Positions 27,725-35,932 are shown, numbered from the stretch's first letter. The stretch: 64,000 nucleotides of DNA from an uncultured Oscillospiraceae bacterium (GCA_934589155.1 CAKTNP010000004.1:62001-126000), one strand, 5' to 3'. A program made the numbers and translations. The notes: generated by a model not told the origin, from the letters alone.

Positions 27725-28951
27725 ATGAATGTTGGTGAAGTTTTACTGAATCTGTGGAACCAGTCCGGCTTCGCTGCCTTCGGGCAGGAGGGCGGCTGGA
27801 AGTCCCTGATCATGATCGCCGTTGCCTGCGTGCTGCTGTACCTGGGCATCGTCAAGAAGTTTGAGCCCCTGCTCCTTGTGGGCATCGCCTTCGGGTGTCT
27901 CCTGACCAACCTGCCCGGTGCGGGCCTGTACCATCAGGAGCTGTGGGACGCTTACATTAACAATACGTCCTTTACCACCGCCGCAGGCGAGGTCATCGAG
28001 CACCTGACCTTCACGAATATCATTCATGAAGGCGGCCTTTTGGACGTGTTCTACATCGGCGTCAAGGCCGGCGTGTACCCCTGCATCATCTTCATGGGCG
28101 TTGGTGCCATGACCGACTTTGGTCCTCTGATCTCCAATCCCAAGAGCCTGCTGCTGGGCGCTGCCGCCCAGTTGGGCGTGTTTGTGGCCTTCTTCTTCGC
28201 AAACGTGTTCGGCTTTACCGGCCCTGAGGCTGCCTCCATCGGCATCATCGGCGGCGCCGACGGCCCCACCGCCATTTTCCTGACCACCAAGCTGGCTCCC
28301 CATCTGCTGGGCGCCATTGCCATCGCAGCTTACTCCTACATGGCGCTGATCCCCCTGATCCAGCCGCCGCTCATGCGGGGCCTGACCACCGCCAAGGAGC
28401 GGGAGATCAAGATGGTCCAGGCCCGTGAGGTTTCTAAGACCGAGAAGATCATCTTCCCCATCGTGGTCACCATCTTTGTGTCCCTGCTGCTGCCCTCCAC
28501 CGCCGCTCTGATCGGCTGCCTGATGTTCGGTAACCTCTTGAAGGAGTGCGGCGTTACCGACCGGCTCAGCGACACCGTGCAGAACAACCTGATGAACATC
28601 ATCACCATTCTGCTGTCCACCGCCGTGGGCGCCACCACCGTGGCCGACCGCTTCCTGTCCGTGCAGACCCTGCTGATCATCGGCCTGGGCCTGGCTGCCT
28701 TCATGGTCTCCACCATCGGCGGTCTGCTGGGCGGCAAGGTCATGTGCAAGCTGTCCAAGGGTAAGGTGAACCCCCTCATCGGCTCCGCCGGTGTGTCCGC
28801 CGTTCCCATGGCCGCCCGCGTGTCCCAGGTGGAAGGCCAGAAGGCCAACCCCTCCAACTTCCTGCTGATGCACGCCATGGGTCCCAACGTGGCCGGCGTC
28901 ATCGGCTCCGCCATTGCTGCCGGCTTCCTGCTGGCTGTCTTCGGCGGCTAA
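27725..28951 (+). CDS. oadB: Na+-transporting decarboxylase beta subunit
   Basis: A 408-residue polytopic membrane protein that decarboxylates carboxybiotin and exports Na+. The conserved region [20 protein letters not shown] (about residues 163-182) holds the Asp used for Na+ coupling, and [22 protein letters not shown] segments mark the second half of the pump. About nine hydrophobic segments are visible. It closes the operon and is followed by a terminator. The protein links oxaloacetate breakdown to a sodium gradient, a typical energy source in citrate- or amino-acid-fermenting anaerobes. Confidence 0.93.
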   Translation: MNVGEVLLNLWNQSGFAAFGQEGGWKSLIMIAVACVLLYLGIVKKFEPLLLVGIAFGCLLTNLPGAGLYHQELWDAYINNTSFTTAAGEVIEHLTFTNIIHEGGLLDVFYIGVKAGVYPCIIFMGVGAMTDFGPLISNPKSLLLGAAAQLGVFVAFFFANVFGFTGPEAASIGIIGGADGPTAIFLTTKLAPHLLGAIAIAAYSYMALIPLIQPPLMRGLTTAKEREIKMVQAREVSKTEKIIFPIVVTIFVSLLLPSTAALIGCLMFGNLLKECGVTDRLSDTVQNNLMNIITILLSTAVGATTVADRFLSVQTLLIIGLGLAAFMVSTIGGLLGGKVMCKLSKGKVNPLIGSAGVSAVPMAARVSQVEGQKANPSNFLLMHAMGPNVAGVIGSAIAAGFLLAVFGG

Positions 28952-28966
28952 GATTTCCATACCTAC

Positions 28967-29000
28967 AAACGCCCAGACGGCTCCGGCCGCCTGGGCGTTT
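28967..29000 (+). terminator. Terminator of the decarboxylase operon
   Basis: AAACGCCCAG...CTGGGCGTTT with an internal GGC/GCC extension and a T-run, 15 bp after the oadB stop. Confidence 0.8.
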
Positions 29001-29065
29001 TGCTATGGAGAGGATCACGGATTTTGCCGCTGATCCTGATCGAATCGGTTCCGGGAACAAAAAGA

Positions 29066-29095
29066 AGGCCGCCGGAGTAAATCCTCCGGCGGCCT
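29066..29095 (-). terminator. Terminator of hisS
   Basis: A GGCCGCCGGAG / CTCCGGCGGCC stem with TTCTTTTT on the minus-strand side, 14 bp after the hisS stop. Confidence 0.85.
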
Positions 29096-29109
29096 TGCAC
29101 ATCTTAACT

Positions 29110-30468
29110 TTATTTTTCCAGAATGACGGTACCCGCGTTCTTCTCCGCCAGGCCCTTTTCCATCAGGGCCACGGCCTCCTCCGGGGTCACCGTGACCTGC
29201 TGGCCCGTGGCCATGTCCTTGACGGAGCAGGTACCGGCGGCGATCTCGTCCTCACCTAAGAATACGCAGTAGGGGACCCCCAGCCTGTCGGCGTAGGCCA
29301 TCTTCTGCTTGAACTTCTTCTGCTCGCTGTACAGCTGGGTCCGGATCCCCGCCTGCCGCAGCCGGGTGGCCAGAGCAATGGCCGGGGCCAGCTCCTGGCC
29401 CATGGGCAGGATCAGAGCGTCCGCCGGGGCGGTGGACAGGGAGGTATTCAGGAGCTTCTGCTCCTCCAGCACATAGAAGAATCGGGACAGGCCGATGGAA
29501 ATGCCCACGCCGGGCAGCTGCCGGTCGGTGTAATATTCCGCCAGGTTGTCGTACCGGCCGCCGGAGCACACGGAGCCGATCTCCGGGTGATCCAGCAGGG
29601 TGGTCTCGTACACCGTGCCGGTGTAGTAGTCCAGCCCCCGGGCAATGGTCAGATCCACGGCGAAGTTCTCCTCCGGCACCCCGAAGGCTCCCAGATTTTC
29701 TACCACCGCCTTCAGTTCCGCAAGTCCCTGGTCAAAGACCTCGTTCCGTCCGATGTAGCCCTCCAGAGCGGCCAGCACGTCCCGGTTCTCCCCGGTAATG
29801 GCCATGAATTTCAGAATTTCCGCGGCGTTTTCCTGGGAGACCCCCACATCCTCCGTGAGGATGGCCTCCACCTTCTCGGCGCCGATCTTGTCCAGCTTGT
29901 CCACGGTCCGCATAATGTCTCCGGAGACCTCCGACAGCCCCAGCATGGCGTAGAACCCGTTGAGGATCTTCCGGTTGTTCACCCGGATCTTGAACCGGCG
30001 GATGCCGAAGGAGGTGAAGATCTTATAAATGATAGAGGGAATCTCCGCCTCGTTGAGAATGTCCAGCTTGCCGTCGCCGATGATGTCGATGTCCGCCTGG
30101 TAAAACTCCCGGAACCGGCCCCGCTGGGCCCGCTCGCCCCGGTAGACCTTGCCGATCTGATACCGGCGGAAGGGGAAGGACAGCTCGTTGTAGTGCAGGG
30201 CCACGTACTTGGCCAGGGGCACCGTCAGGTCGAATCGCAGGGCCAGATCGCTGTCGCCCTTCTGGAACCGGTAGATCTGCTTCTCCGTCTCTCCACCGCC
30301 CTTGGCCAGCAGGATCTTGGCGTCCTCAATGACCGGGGTGTCCAGGGGAGTGAAGCCGTACATTTCATAGGTCTCCCGCAGGATCCCCTTCATTTTTTCC
30401 ATGAGCACCTGCTGCTCCGGCAGCAGCTCCTGAAAGCCGGAGAGGGTGTGAGGTTTGATTTTCTCCAT
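29110..30468 (-). CDS. hisS: Histidyl-tRNA synthetase
   Basis: A 452-residue class II aminoacyl-tRNA synthetase charging tRNA-His. Class II motif 2 reads RYQIGKVYRGERAQRGRFREFYQ, here split over about residues 102-124. The histidine-binding signature is ARGLDYYTGTVYE, and motif 3 is GIGLSRFFYV-like (VGISIGLSRF). The C-terminal anticodon-binding domain follows from about residue 350. The gene lies after mgsA but is separated from it by a terminator; no T-box fits in the 90-bp gap. Confidence 0.95.
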   Translation of the reverse strand: MEKIKPHTLSGFQELLPEQQVLMEKMKGILRETYEMYGFTPLDTPVIEDAKILLAKGGGETEKQIYRFQKGDSDLALRFDLTVPLAKYVALHYNELSFPFRRYQIGKVYRGERAQRGRFREFYQADIDIIGDGKLDILNEAEIPSIIYKIFTSFGIRRFKIRVNNRKILNGFYAMLGLSEVSGDIMRTVDKLDKIGAEKVEAILTEDVGVSQENAAEILKFMAITGENRDVLAALEGYIGRNEVFDQGLAELKAVVENLGAFGVPEENFAVDLTIARGLDYYTGTVYETTLLDHPEIGSVCSGGRYDNLAEYYTDRQLPGVGISIGLSRFFYVLEEQKLLNTSLSTAPADALILPMGQELAPAIALATRLRQAGIRTQLYSEQKKFKQKMAYADRLGVPYCVFLGEDEIAAGTCSVKDMATGQQVTVTPEEAVALMEKGLAEKNAGTVILEK

Positions 30469-30529
30469 GGTCGTGTTCCTTTCTTAAAATGCCTGAGCCT
30501 CCCGGGGAAGGCGCTGATCCCAAGGAAAA

Positions 30530-30551
30530 GCCCCTGCCTGGCGGCAGGGGC
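30530..30551 (-). terminator. Terminator of minD-mgsA
   Basis: A GCCCCTGCC / GGCAGGGGC stem with a minus-strand TTTT, 10 bp after the mgsA stop. Confidence 0.75.
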
Positions 30552-30560
30552 CCCAGTTTT

Positions 30561-30974
30561 TTATCGGATGGGCTTGGTGTGGAGCATTTCTCTCCAGTCC
30601 AGGTCGCCCCGCTGCAGGCCCATAATGAGCATTTCGGCGCAGGCCACGTTGGTGGCCACGGGCACGTTGTGCCGGTCGCAGACCCGGATGGTCTCGATCA
30701 TCTGGCTGTCGTCCCAGGGATCCGTGTTGTTGGGATCCGTGAACATGAGCACCAGATCGATCTCGTTGTAGGCAAGTCTTGCGTTGATCTGCTGGTGGCC
30801 GCCCTGCTTGTGGGACAGCAGCAGGGTAATGGGCAGCCCCGTGGCGTCTACGATGAGCCGGCCCGTGGTGGCGGTGGCAAAGAGGTTGTGCTTGCACAGG
30901 ACGCTCTTATAGGCGGTGCAGAACTGCACCATCAGCTCCTTCTTTTTGTCGTGGGCCAAGAATGCGATATTCAT
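30561..30974 (-). CDS. mgsA: Methylglyoxal synthase
   Basis: A 137-residue MgsA converting dihydroxyacetone phosphate to methylglyoxal, a bypass relieving sugar-phosphate stress. The family start MNIAFLAHDKKK with the catalytic-site Asp, the phosphate-binding TATTGRLIVDATGLPI, SHKQGGHQQINA and DPWDDSQMIETIRVCDRHNVP are all present. It follows the MinD-like gene by 18 bp. mgsA beside min genes is a recurrent clostridial order, so this is probably the remnant of that cluster. Confidence 0.97.
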   Translation of the reverse strand: MNIAFLAHDKKKELMVQFCTAYKSVLCKHNLFATATTGRLIVDATGLPITLLLSHKQGGHQQINARLAYNEIDLVLMFTDPNNTDPWDDSQMIETIRVCDRHNVPVATNVACAEMLIMGLQRGDLDWREMLHTKPIR

Positions 30975-30992
30975 ACAGCTTCCCTCCGTAGC

Positions 30993-31733
30993 TTAGAGTC
31001 GGTTCGGAACGGGGACCCGGTCCCCCAGGAGCCGCCGGGCAATGCGGCGGCAGGCGGCGCAGGCCCCCCGCTTGCCATAGAGCAGCAGAGGCGTGCCGAA
31101 AACGGCGGCCAGAGGTACGTTCCGATCCTCCGGCACCACGCCCATCAGGGGCAGTCCCGCCCCGTCCATGACGTCGTCCACCGTCAGGTGCATCTTATCA
31201 ATGAGCTTTTCGTTCAGCCGGTTCACGATGAGGCTGCACCGGGTCCGGCCCATCAGCTCCAGAACCTCGGCGGTCCGGGCGGCGTCCCGCAGGGAGGCGG
31301 GGTCCGAGCCGCAGACCAACAGCACCCGGCTGCTTTCCCGGGCGGACAGACGGAAGGCCTCTCCCAGTCCCGCCGGGGCGTCCAGAAATACAAAGTCGAA
31401 TTCCTGCCTCGCCCGGGCCATAAGATCGGCAAAATGGGCCCCGTCCAGCTCCTCCGGATCCCGCAGGGCCGGAGCGGTGAATAGCCACAGGTTCCCGAAC
31501 CGGGAATGCCGGGCGGCCTGATCCCGCAGGGGCCGGTCCGCACTTGCCTCCGAAAAGGCCAGGGCCGGTTCCTCCGCCATAGCCAGGGCAATGTCCAGGT
31601 TCCGCAGCCCCACGTCCATGTCCACGCACAGCACGTTCTGGCCCCTTTGGGCCAGGGCGCAGCCGAGACCTGCGCACAGGGACGTTTTTCCGGTGCCGCC
31701 CTTGCCGGACGCGACTGCAATGATCTCGCCCAC
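30993..31733 (-). CDS. minD: MinD-like ParA-family ATPase
   Basis: A 246-residue deviant-Walker ATPase. The N-terminus MGEIIAVASGKGGTGKTSLC has the signature lysine of MinD/ParA proteins; the switch regions are DMDVGLRNLDIAL and FDFVFLDAPAGLG. The C-terminal CRRIARRLLGD could be the membrane-targeting amphipathic helix of MinD. The start GTG for MGEII is preferred because GGAGG lies 8 bp before it and the family starts this way; a GTG three codons earlier is too close. No minC or minE is adjacent, so a role in septum placement is likely but not shown. Confidence 0.82.
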   Translation of the reverse strand: MGEIIAVASGKGGTGKTSLCAGLGCALAQRGQNVLCVDMDVGLRNLDIALAMAEEPALAFSEASADRPLRDQAARHSRFGNLWLFTAPALRDPEELDGAHFADLMARARQEFDFVFLDAPAGLGEAFRLSARESSRVLLVCGSDPASLRDAARTAEVLELMGRTRCSLIVNRLNEKLIDKMHLTVDDVMDGAGLPLMGVVPEDRNVPLAAVFGTPLLLYGKRGACAACRRIARRLLGDRVPVPNRL

Positions 31734-31765
31734 GGGCGCCACCTCCAGGATCCAAATATGCTTTC

Positions 31766-31794
31766 ATTATAGCGGAAGGCCGAAACAATTGCAA
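31766..31794 (-). promoter_or_regulatory. Promoter of the minD-mgsA unit
   Basis: Minus strand TTGCAA, 17-nt spacer, TATAAT, about 35 bp upstream of the GTG start. Confidence 0.8.
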
Positions 31795-31875
31795 CTGGTC
31801 CCCGTGATTTTTTCCAGAACCGGCAGGGGAACCCTCCATATTTCCCGTGAATTTGCATATGATAGCGTCAGTTCA

Positions 31876-32056
31876 TAAGGGCGAACATGGCTTTCACGGG
31901 TCTAAACGACAGCCGTCCTCGTTATCCCCATGGATGGGCGGCAGCCCGCCTGCTTCGTCTGCCTTACCATCCGCCGTTTATCCTCCGGGAAGGCCCGTAG
32001 ACCCGCCGGGGCAACCCGCTGGCGCGGTTGCCGTTGCCAACTGACAGCGGTCTGTC
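31876..32056 (+). ncRNA. Candidate structured RNA between minD and perR
   Basis: This GC-rich stretch has no supported gene. CGGGTCTA (31898-31905) can pair with TAGACCCG (31998-32005), enclosing about 90 nt of further possible stems. GGCGAAC near 31877 can pair with GTTGCC near 32027-32038. GGCAAC...GTTGCC and TGACAG/CTGTCA hairpins follow. I could not match it to tmRNA, RNase P, SRP or a known riboswitch, and the strand is uncertain. It may simply be non-functional spacer. Confidence 0.25.
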
Positions 32057-32077
32057 AAAAATATTTTCAAAAAGGGC

Positions 32078-32106
32078 TTTACAAATGACGGGAAGTATGG
32101 TATCTT
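32078..32106 (+). promoter_or_regulatory. Promoter of perR
   Basis: TTTACA, 17-nt spacer, TATCTT, just upstream of a Fur-type operator. Confidence 0.65.
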
Positions 32107-32117
32107 AATAATGCAAT

Positions 32118-32132
32118 TGATAATCATTATTG
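32118..32132. promoter_or_regulatory. Fur/PerR-family operator
   Basis: TGATAATCATTATTG matches the 7-1-7 Fur-family consensus TGATAATNATTATCA at 13 of 14 fixed-base positions or close to it. It covers the expected transcription start, so it should repress the gene for the regulator itself. Confidence 0.75.
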
Positions 32133-32150
32133 ATTTGAAAGGAGGACGCC

Positions 32151-32546
32151 ATGGAGACCGTCCGAAAGCACAGCAGAAAACGGGACGCTATCCTGGCCTG
32201 CCTCCGGGGGACGGATACCCACCCCTCCGCCGAGTGGGTCTACGCCAGGCTGAAGCCTCAGATCCCCGACCTGTCCCTGGCCACGGTGTACCGGAACCTG
32301 AGCCTGTTCAAGCAGACCGGGGAGATCATCTCCCTGGGCGCGGTGAACGGGCTGGAGCGGTTCGACGGCCGGACAGACCCCCACGTGCACTTTGCCTGCA
32401 CCTGCTGCGGCTCCGTTATAGACCTGCCGGAGATCCCCGTGCCGGGGGAGCTGACCACGGCGGCGGAGTGCCAATCCGGCGGCAAGATCGATGAGTGCCG
32501 GCTCACATTTTACGGCCGCTGTTCCGCCTGCGCGGACAAGCCGTAA
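32151..32546 (+). CDS. perR: Fur-family regulator, probably PerR
   Basis: A 131-residue Fur-family repressor. The winged helix ILACLRGTDTHPSAEWVYAR...LSLATVYRNLSLF is followed by the metal-sensing region DPHVHFACTCCGSVIDL with two Cys, and CRLTFYGRCSAC with the second pair for the structural zinc. The match to PerR (DPHVHF) and the reverse rubrerythrin and rubredoxin genes directly downstream point to a peroxide-sensing repressor rather than an iron-uptake Fur. A GGAGG site precedes the ATG, and a Fur/Per box lies over its promoter. Confidence 0.85.
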   Translation: METVRKHSRKRDAILACLRGTDTHPSAEWVYARLKPQIPDLSLATVYRNLSLFKQTGEIISLGAVNGLERFDGRTDPHVHFACTCCGSVIDLPEIPVPGELTTAAECQSGGKIDECRLTFYGRCSACADKP

Positions 32547-32601
32547 GCTCCGGTTATTATAATAAAATCAAAATTTCACTTAAAAAATGGAGGAAATTAT
32601 C

Positions 32602-33198
32602 ATGAAAAAGTTTGTATGTCCTGTTTGCGGTTACGTGTACGAAGGCGACTCCATCCCCGAGGGCTTCAAGTGCCCCACCTGCGGCGTAGACGGCAGCAAG
32701 TTCGTGGAGCAGAAAGAAGACGCCAAGCTGGCCGCCGAGCATGAATTCGGCATCTATGACAAGACCGTGGCCAACAACGCCGACATCTCCGACGCCGACA
32801 AGGCTACCATCCTGGAGCAGCTGAAGGCCAACTTCAACGGCGAGTGCAGCGAGGTGGGCATGTACCTGTGCATGGCCCGGATCGCCCATCGGGAGGGCTA
32901 CCCCGAGATCGGCCTGTACTGGGAGAAGGCCGCCTATGAGGAGGCCGAGCACGCCGCCAAGTTCGCGGAGCTCCTGGGCACCCACTGCGAGTCCCATATG
33001 AGCGCCTCCACCGAGAAGAACCTCCAGTGGCGTGTGGACTGCGAGTACGGCGCAACCAACGGCAAGTTCGACCTGGCTTTGCTTGCCAAGAAGAACGGCC
33101 TGGACGCCATCCACGACACCGTCCATGAAATGGCCAAGGACGAAGCCCGCCACGGCCGCGCCTTCGAGGGCATGCTGAAGCGCTACTTCGGCAAGTAA
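32602..33198 (+). CDS. Reverse rubrerythrin (NADH peroxidase component)
   Basis: A 198-residue non-haem iron protein with the rubredoxin-like domain first (CPVC...CPTC within residues 5-30) and the four-helix di-iron domain second ([42 protein letters not shown] provide the Glu and His ligands). This order is that of clostridial reverse rubrerythrins, which reduce H2O2 and O2 with electrons relayed through rubredoxin. The start [10 protein letters not shown] follows GGAGG; a longer frame starts on the ribosome site itself. It is co-oriented with perR and 16 bp ahead of rubredoxin. Confidence 0.95.
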   Translation: MKKFVCPVCGYVYEGDSIPEGFKCPTCGVDGSKFVEQKEDAKLAAEHEFGIYDKTVANNADISDADKATILEQLKANFNGECSEVGMYLCMARIAHREGYPEIGLYWEKAAYEEAEHAAKFAELLGTHCESHMSASTEKNLQWRVDCEYGATNGKFDLALLAKKNGLDAIHDTVHEMAKDEARHGRAFEGMLKRYFGK

Positions 33199-33214
33199 GA
33201 AAGGGACCTTTGCC

Positions 33215-33370
33215 ATGAAGTACGAGTGCCCCTGTGGCTATGTTTATGACCCCGCTCTGGGCGACCCTGAAAACGGCGTAGCTCCTGGCACGGCCTGGGA
33301 GGACGTTCCCGAAGATTGGGTCTGCCCCACCTGCGGACTTGGCAAGGATGTCTTTTATCCCGCTGAGTAA
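33215..33370 (+). CDS. Rubredoxin with a shortened first metal knuckle
   Basis: A 51-residue rubredoxin, the one-electron carrier expected to feed the rubrerythrin. The fold signature is complete: [30 protein letters not shown]. The first metal knuckle is CPCGY (Cys5-Pro-Cys7) where rubredoxins usually have CxxCG, so one residue is missing; the second is the normal CPTCG. The codons at the knuckle are unambiguous. A GAAAGGG site lies 7 bp before the ATG, and a strong terminator follows. Whether the knuckle still binds iron in the usual geometry is not known. Confidence 0.9.
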   Translation: MKYECPCGYVYDPALGDPENGVAPGTAWEDVPEDWVCPTCGLGKDVFYPAE

Positions 33371-33387
33371 CGAATAAGTCTTTTGGA

Positions 33388-33421
33388 GAGGAAGCAGGAA
33401 CAAACCTGCTTCCTCTTTTTC
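33388..33421 (+). terminator. Terminator of the perR-rubrerythrin-rubredoxin unit
   Basis: A GAGGAAGCAGG / CCTGCTTCCTC stem with a six-base T-run. Confidence 0.9.
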
Positions 33422-33627
33422 CTGCCTGCGTCCTTTGCGTGTCCCGTCGCTTTTTTCAGTTGTCCAAAAGCAGAGAAATGTGTCTTGCGAAAATGTGTCC
33501 CCAATTTAGTTGTTTTCGGTCATGTTGATGAGCTTATAAAAGCTAAATTTTTATGTTTTACTAACAAATATAGTGGGCTTTTTCACCGTGTTAGTAAAGG
33601 TGTGTTCTAACGAAACGGATAGAGAAA

Positions 33628-33651
33628 GGAGCGGGACACGCGCCCCGCTCC
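33628..33651 (-). terminator. Terminator of the lipoprotein gene
   Basis: A GGAGCGGG / CCCGCTCC stem, 20 bp after the lipoprotein stop on the minus strand. The 33422-33627 stretch next to it is AT-richer and holds nothing I recognise. Confidence 0.65.
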
Positions 33652-33671
33652 ATCTTGGATTTGTCCGTGTA

Positions 33672-34229
33672 TCAATCGGCTTTGAAAGTTCCAGTAATTA
33701 CTTTATCTCCTGCCTTAACGAAATCAGAGCCAAACCATTTTTCATGACTTTCATCAATTTCTGTTACACTGATATATCCCCAACCTTTTGCACTATCCTT
33801 GTTCTTAGGAAGTTCCGCAAGCCCTGTATCTCCGTAATATGTATGCGTACAAGTATAATTTCCATCAGATGGAAGTGTTATCTTTGTCAGAGTGGGCTTA
33901 TAAGAGCTGTCGGCATTCTGTGCGAAAGATGAACCTAATTCTGAAGATTTCGCAGTCCATTCTTTAGGAAAACCTGTGATGAGCAGTTTAACGTTTTTGA
34001 AACTTCCTCCCTGCACGGGATAAATAGTAATTGTTTCTACCATTTCAGGCTGACCAAGAATATTTTTTTCGCCAGTCTTTTCGTATGTGATTTCGATGTT
34101 AAGGTAGTCAAGAATATTCTCGGTAGTCAACTCCACTTCATTTGTTGTGTCCCCATTGTCTTTTCCACCGCAAGCTGCAAGACTCAGGCACAGTACCGCC
34201 GCCAAAAGCAGCGCAATTAGTTTTTTCAT
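33672..34229 (-). CDS. Secreted lipoprotein, function unknown
   Basis: A 185-residue protein with a lipoprotein signal: MKKLIALLLAAVLCLSLAACG with a LAAC lipobox and the modified Cys near residue 20. A short linker (GGKDNGDTTNE) leads to a compact beta-rich domain with repeated Thr/Tyr stretches (ITIYPVQGGSF, GNYTCTHTYYGDTG, GWGYISVTEID). I do not recognise the domain. Base composition is AT-richer than the core genes around it, and it follows a broken HTH gene in the same orientation by 3 bp, so the pair is probably a recently acquired fragment. Confidence 0.75.
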   Translation of the reverse strand: MKKLIALLLAAVLCLSLAACGGKDNGDTTNEVELTTENILDYLNIEITYEKTGEKNILGQPEMVETITIYPVQGGSFKNVKLLITGFPKEWTAKSSELGSSFAQNADSSYKPTLTKITLPSDGNYTCTHTYYGDTGLAELPKNKDSAKGWGYISVTEIDESHEKWFGSDFVKAGDKVITGTFKAD

Positions 34230-34232
34230 AGT

Positions 34233-34451
34233 TTATTCCTCTACTTTCTGTAATGAATTTTCAACCGCAATATTTAATGTGTATTTACTTTGATTTTTGG
34301 GACATACCGCATCCTTCGGTATATGCCATGGACTGCCTTCTTGATCCTGTTCGGCACCAGGAATCAGCCCTTCCCGACACCACCTACTGATCGTGGCTTG
34401 GGTATAGTTTCATAATTTTAAAGTCTCTAAGGTCCCCATCGTATCCGCCAT
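34233..34451 (-). pseudogene. Broken excisionase-like helix-turn-helix gene
   Basis: An AAAAGGAGG site precedes an ATG that opens MADTMGTLETLKL and then an in-frame TGA at 34410-34412. Beyond the stop the same frame continues NYTQATISRWCREGLIPGAE and SPWHIPKDAVCPKNQ, the pattern of small HTH_17/excisionase-type proteins (RVQxLCxxGRIPGA...WxIPKDA). The frame ends 3 bp before the lipoprotein start. It reads as a gene inactivated by one stop codon, unless the codon is read through. Confidence 0.65.
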
Positions 34452-34510
34452 TCGTTTCCTCCTTTTGCAATACCTTAACTACATGCGCATATATTAGCCT
34501 ATAAGGTTTA

Positions 34511-34539
34511 TGTAATATTATCACGGCTGCCTATATAAT
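34511..34539 (+). promoter_or_regulatory. Promoter of the XRE regulator
   Basis: A clear -10 TATAAT; the -35 (TGTAAT, 17 nt upstream) is poor. Confidence 0.5.
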
Positions 34540-34573
34540 TCAAGAAAAATTTTACTGCATAGGCGGCGATTTT

Positions 34574-34906
34574 ATGGATTATTACAAAATTGGACAGCAG
34601 ATCCGAAAAATAAGAAAGGCCCGGGGCCTTTCTCAGGAGGAACTGGCGGAGAGGATCGACATTTCCGTAACCCATATGAGCCATATCGAAACGGGGAATA
34701 CAAAGCTGAGCCTTCCCGTGTTCCTGGGGATCGCCGCGGCTTTGGAGGTCAGCACGGAGGACCTGCTGGGGGAGCCCCAGTACATGACCAGCAGCAGATA
34801 TTTTTCGGAGATCGCCGGGGTGCTGGAGCAGTGCTCCGCCAGGGAAGCGAAAATCATTGCGGAGATCGTAAGGTCCGCAAAGATGGCCATGGATCAGTAT
34901 TTATAA
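34574..34906 (+). CDS. XRE-family HTH regulator
   Basis: A 110-residue protein with a canonical Cro/cI helix-turn-helix at residues 5-60 (IRKIRKARGLSQEELAERIDISVTHMSHIETG). A short helical tail EIAGVLEQCSAREAKIIAEIV probably mediates dimerisation. The first 60 residues resemble many clostridial element-borne regulators. It is transcribed alone, with its own promoter and terminator, divergent from the broken HTH gene and lipoprotein, so it may regulate that pair; this is inference. Confidence 0.85.
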   Translation: MDYYKIGQQIRKIRKARGLSQEELAERIDISVTHMSHIETGNTKLSLPVFLGIAAALEVSTEDLLGEPQYMTSSRYFSEIAGVLEQCSAREAKIIAEIVRSAKMAMDQYL

Positions 34907-34920
34907 GCCTATCGAACGAA

Positions 34921-34955
34921 CGAAAGAGGAAGCGGCATAGCCGCTTCCTCTTTCG
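34921..34955. terminator. Bidirectional terminator
   Basis: CGAAAGAGGAAGCGG and its perfect complement around a 5-nt loop, after the XRE gene. Confidence 0.85.
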
Positions 34956-35066
34956 TTTCCGTGGTCCCTGTGCGGGGGGAGTTTTTTGCCCCCTTTTATA
35001 TAATTCTGTCAAGATGCGGCAGAAGTTTCTTCCAAAAATTCCGAAAATACCGATTTTGCGAGGAAA

Positions 35067-35091
35067 GGCCCCGGGAATAGTCCCCGAGGCC
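35067..35091 (-). terminator. Terminator of the deacetylase gene
   Basis: A GGCCTCGGG / CCCGGGGCC stem then TTTCC on the minus strand, 6 bp after the stop. Confidence 0.7.
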
Positions 35092-35097
35092 CTCAAA

Positions 35098-35796
35098 CTA
35101 TCCCGGCAGTCCGTAATAGCTCTCCCCGGGATTCATGGCTGTTCCCCGGAGCCTTGCCAGCTCCGACACCGTCACGAACCGGAACCCCCGGCCCGTCAGT
35201 TCGTCCACCAGCGCCAGGGCCGCGTCCACGGAGCTGTCCGACATGTCGTGGAGCAGGATAATGTCCCCGTCCCGGGCCTTTTCCTCCACCCGGGCGGCAA
35301 TGGCGGCCCGGTCCTCCGTGGCCCAGTCCCGGGGATCCACGTTCCAGAATACCAGGCTCAGGCCCCGGTCCTTTGCAGCCTGGGCTACATGGTCCGTGGA
35401 GCAGCCTCCCGGGGGCCGCAGCAGGGTAAACCGCTGTCCCGTGGCTTCCAGGAGGATCTCCCCGGTCCGGTCCAGCTCCCGTTCCAGCACCGCCTCCGAC
35501 ATCCGGTCCATGGGGTCGTGGCTGTACCCGTGAAGACCGATCTCATGGCCTCCCGCCAGGATCTTTTTCGGCAGCTCCGGAAAAATCTCCACCCGGTAGC
35601 CGCAGAGGAAAAAGGTGGCCTTGGCTCCTCGTTCCTCCAGCCCCTGCAGCAGCCGCTCCGTGAACCGGCCCGAGGGTCCGTCGTCAAAGGTCAGGGCCAG
35701 ATATTTCCCCCCGGCGGCCCGGCATTTCCCGCCCGGGGATCCCGTCAGGGCCAGGACCAGCAGGAGACTGACCCATTTTTTTCCGAATTTTCCCAC
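35098..35796 (-). CDS. Secreted polysaccharide deacetylase (NodB domain)
   Basis: A 232-residue carbohydrate esterase family 4 protein that would remove N-acetyl groups from peptidoglycan or chitin-like polymers outside the membrane. A signal or anchor helix (KKWVSLLLVLALTGSPGG) precedes the NodB motifs in order: LTFDDGPS with the catalytic and metal Asp, HGYSHDPM with the His ligands, LRPPGGCS, NVDPRDW and IILLHD. All residues needed for activity are visible. It is monocistronic, with a terminator. It resembles sporulation-type PdaA/PdaB-like deacetylases, but the exact subgroup is not certain. Confidence 0.9.
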   Translation of the reverse strand: MGKFGKKWVSLLLVLALTGSPGGKCRAAGGKYLALTFDDGPSGRFTERLLQGLEERGAKATFFLCGYRVEIFPELPKKILAGGHEIGLHGYSHDPMDRMSEAVLERELDRTGEILLEATGQRFTLLRPPGGCSTDHVAQAAKDRGLSLVFWNVDPRDWATEDRAAIAARVEEKARDGDIILLHDMSDSSVDAALALVDELTGRGFRFVTVSELARLRGTAMNPGESYYGLPG

Positions 35797-35903
35797 AAAT
35801 ACTCCTCCTAAACCTGGGTTTCGACACCGTTTACTGTAACCCGGCCGGGCAAAATTATGCGCCCCGGCGCCGCCGCTTTTTTTGAAAAAACCTGGGCTCT
35901 TTG

Positions 35904-35932
35904 TTTACTTTCTCTCGGGCTTTTGGTACAAT
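35904..35932 (+). promoter_or_regulatory. Promoter of the prfA operon
   Basis: TTTACT, 17-nt spacer, TACAAT, 27 bp upstream of the prfA ATG. Confidence 0.75.

Noticed and set aside
30469..30529. T-box leader for hisS
   Set aside because: The gap to the mgsA terminator is too short, and no T-box sequence is visible.
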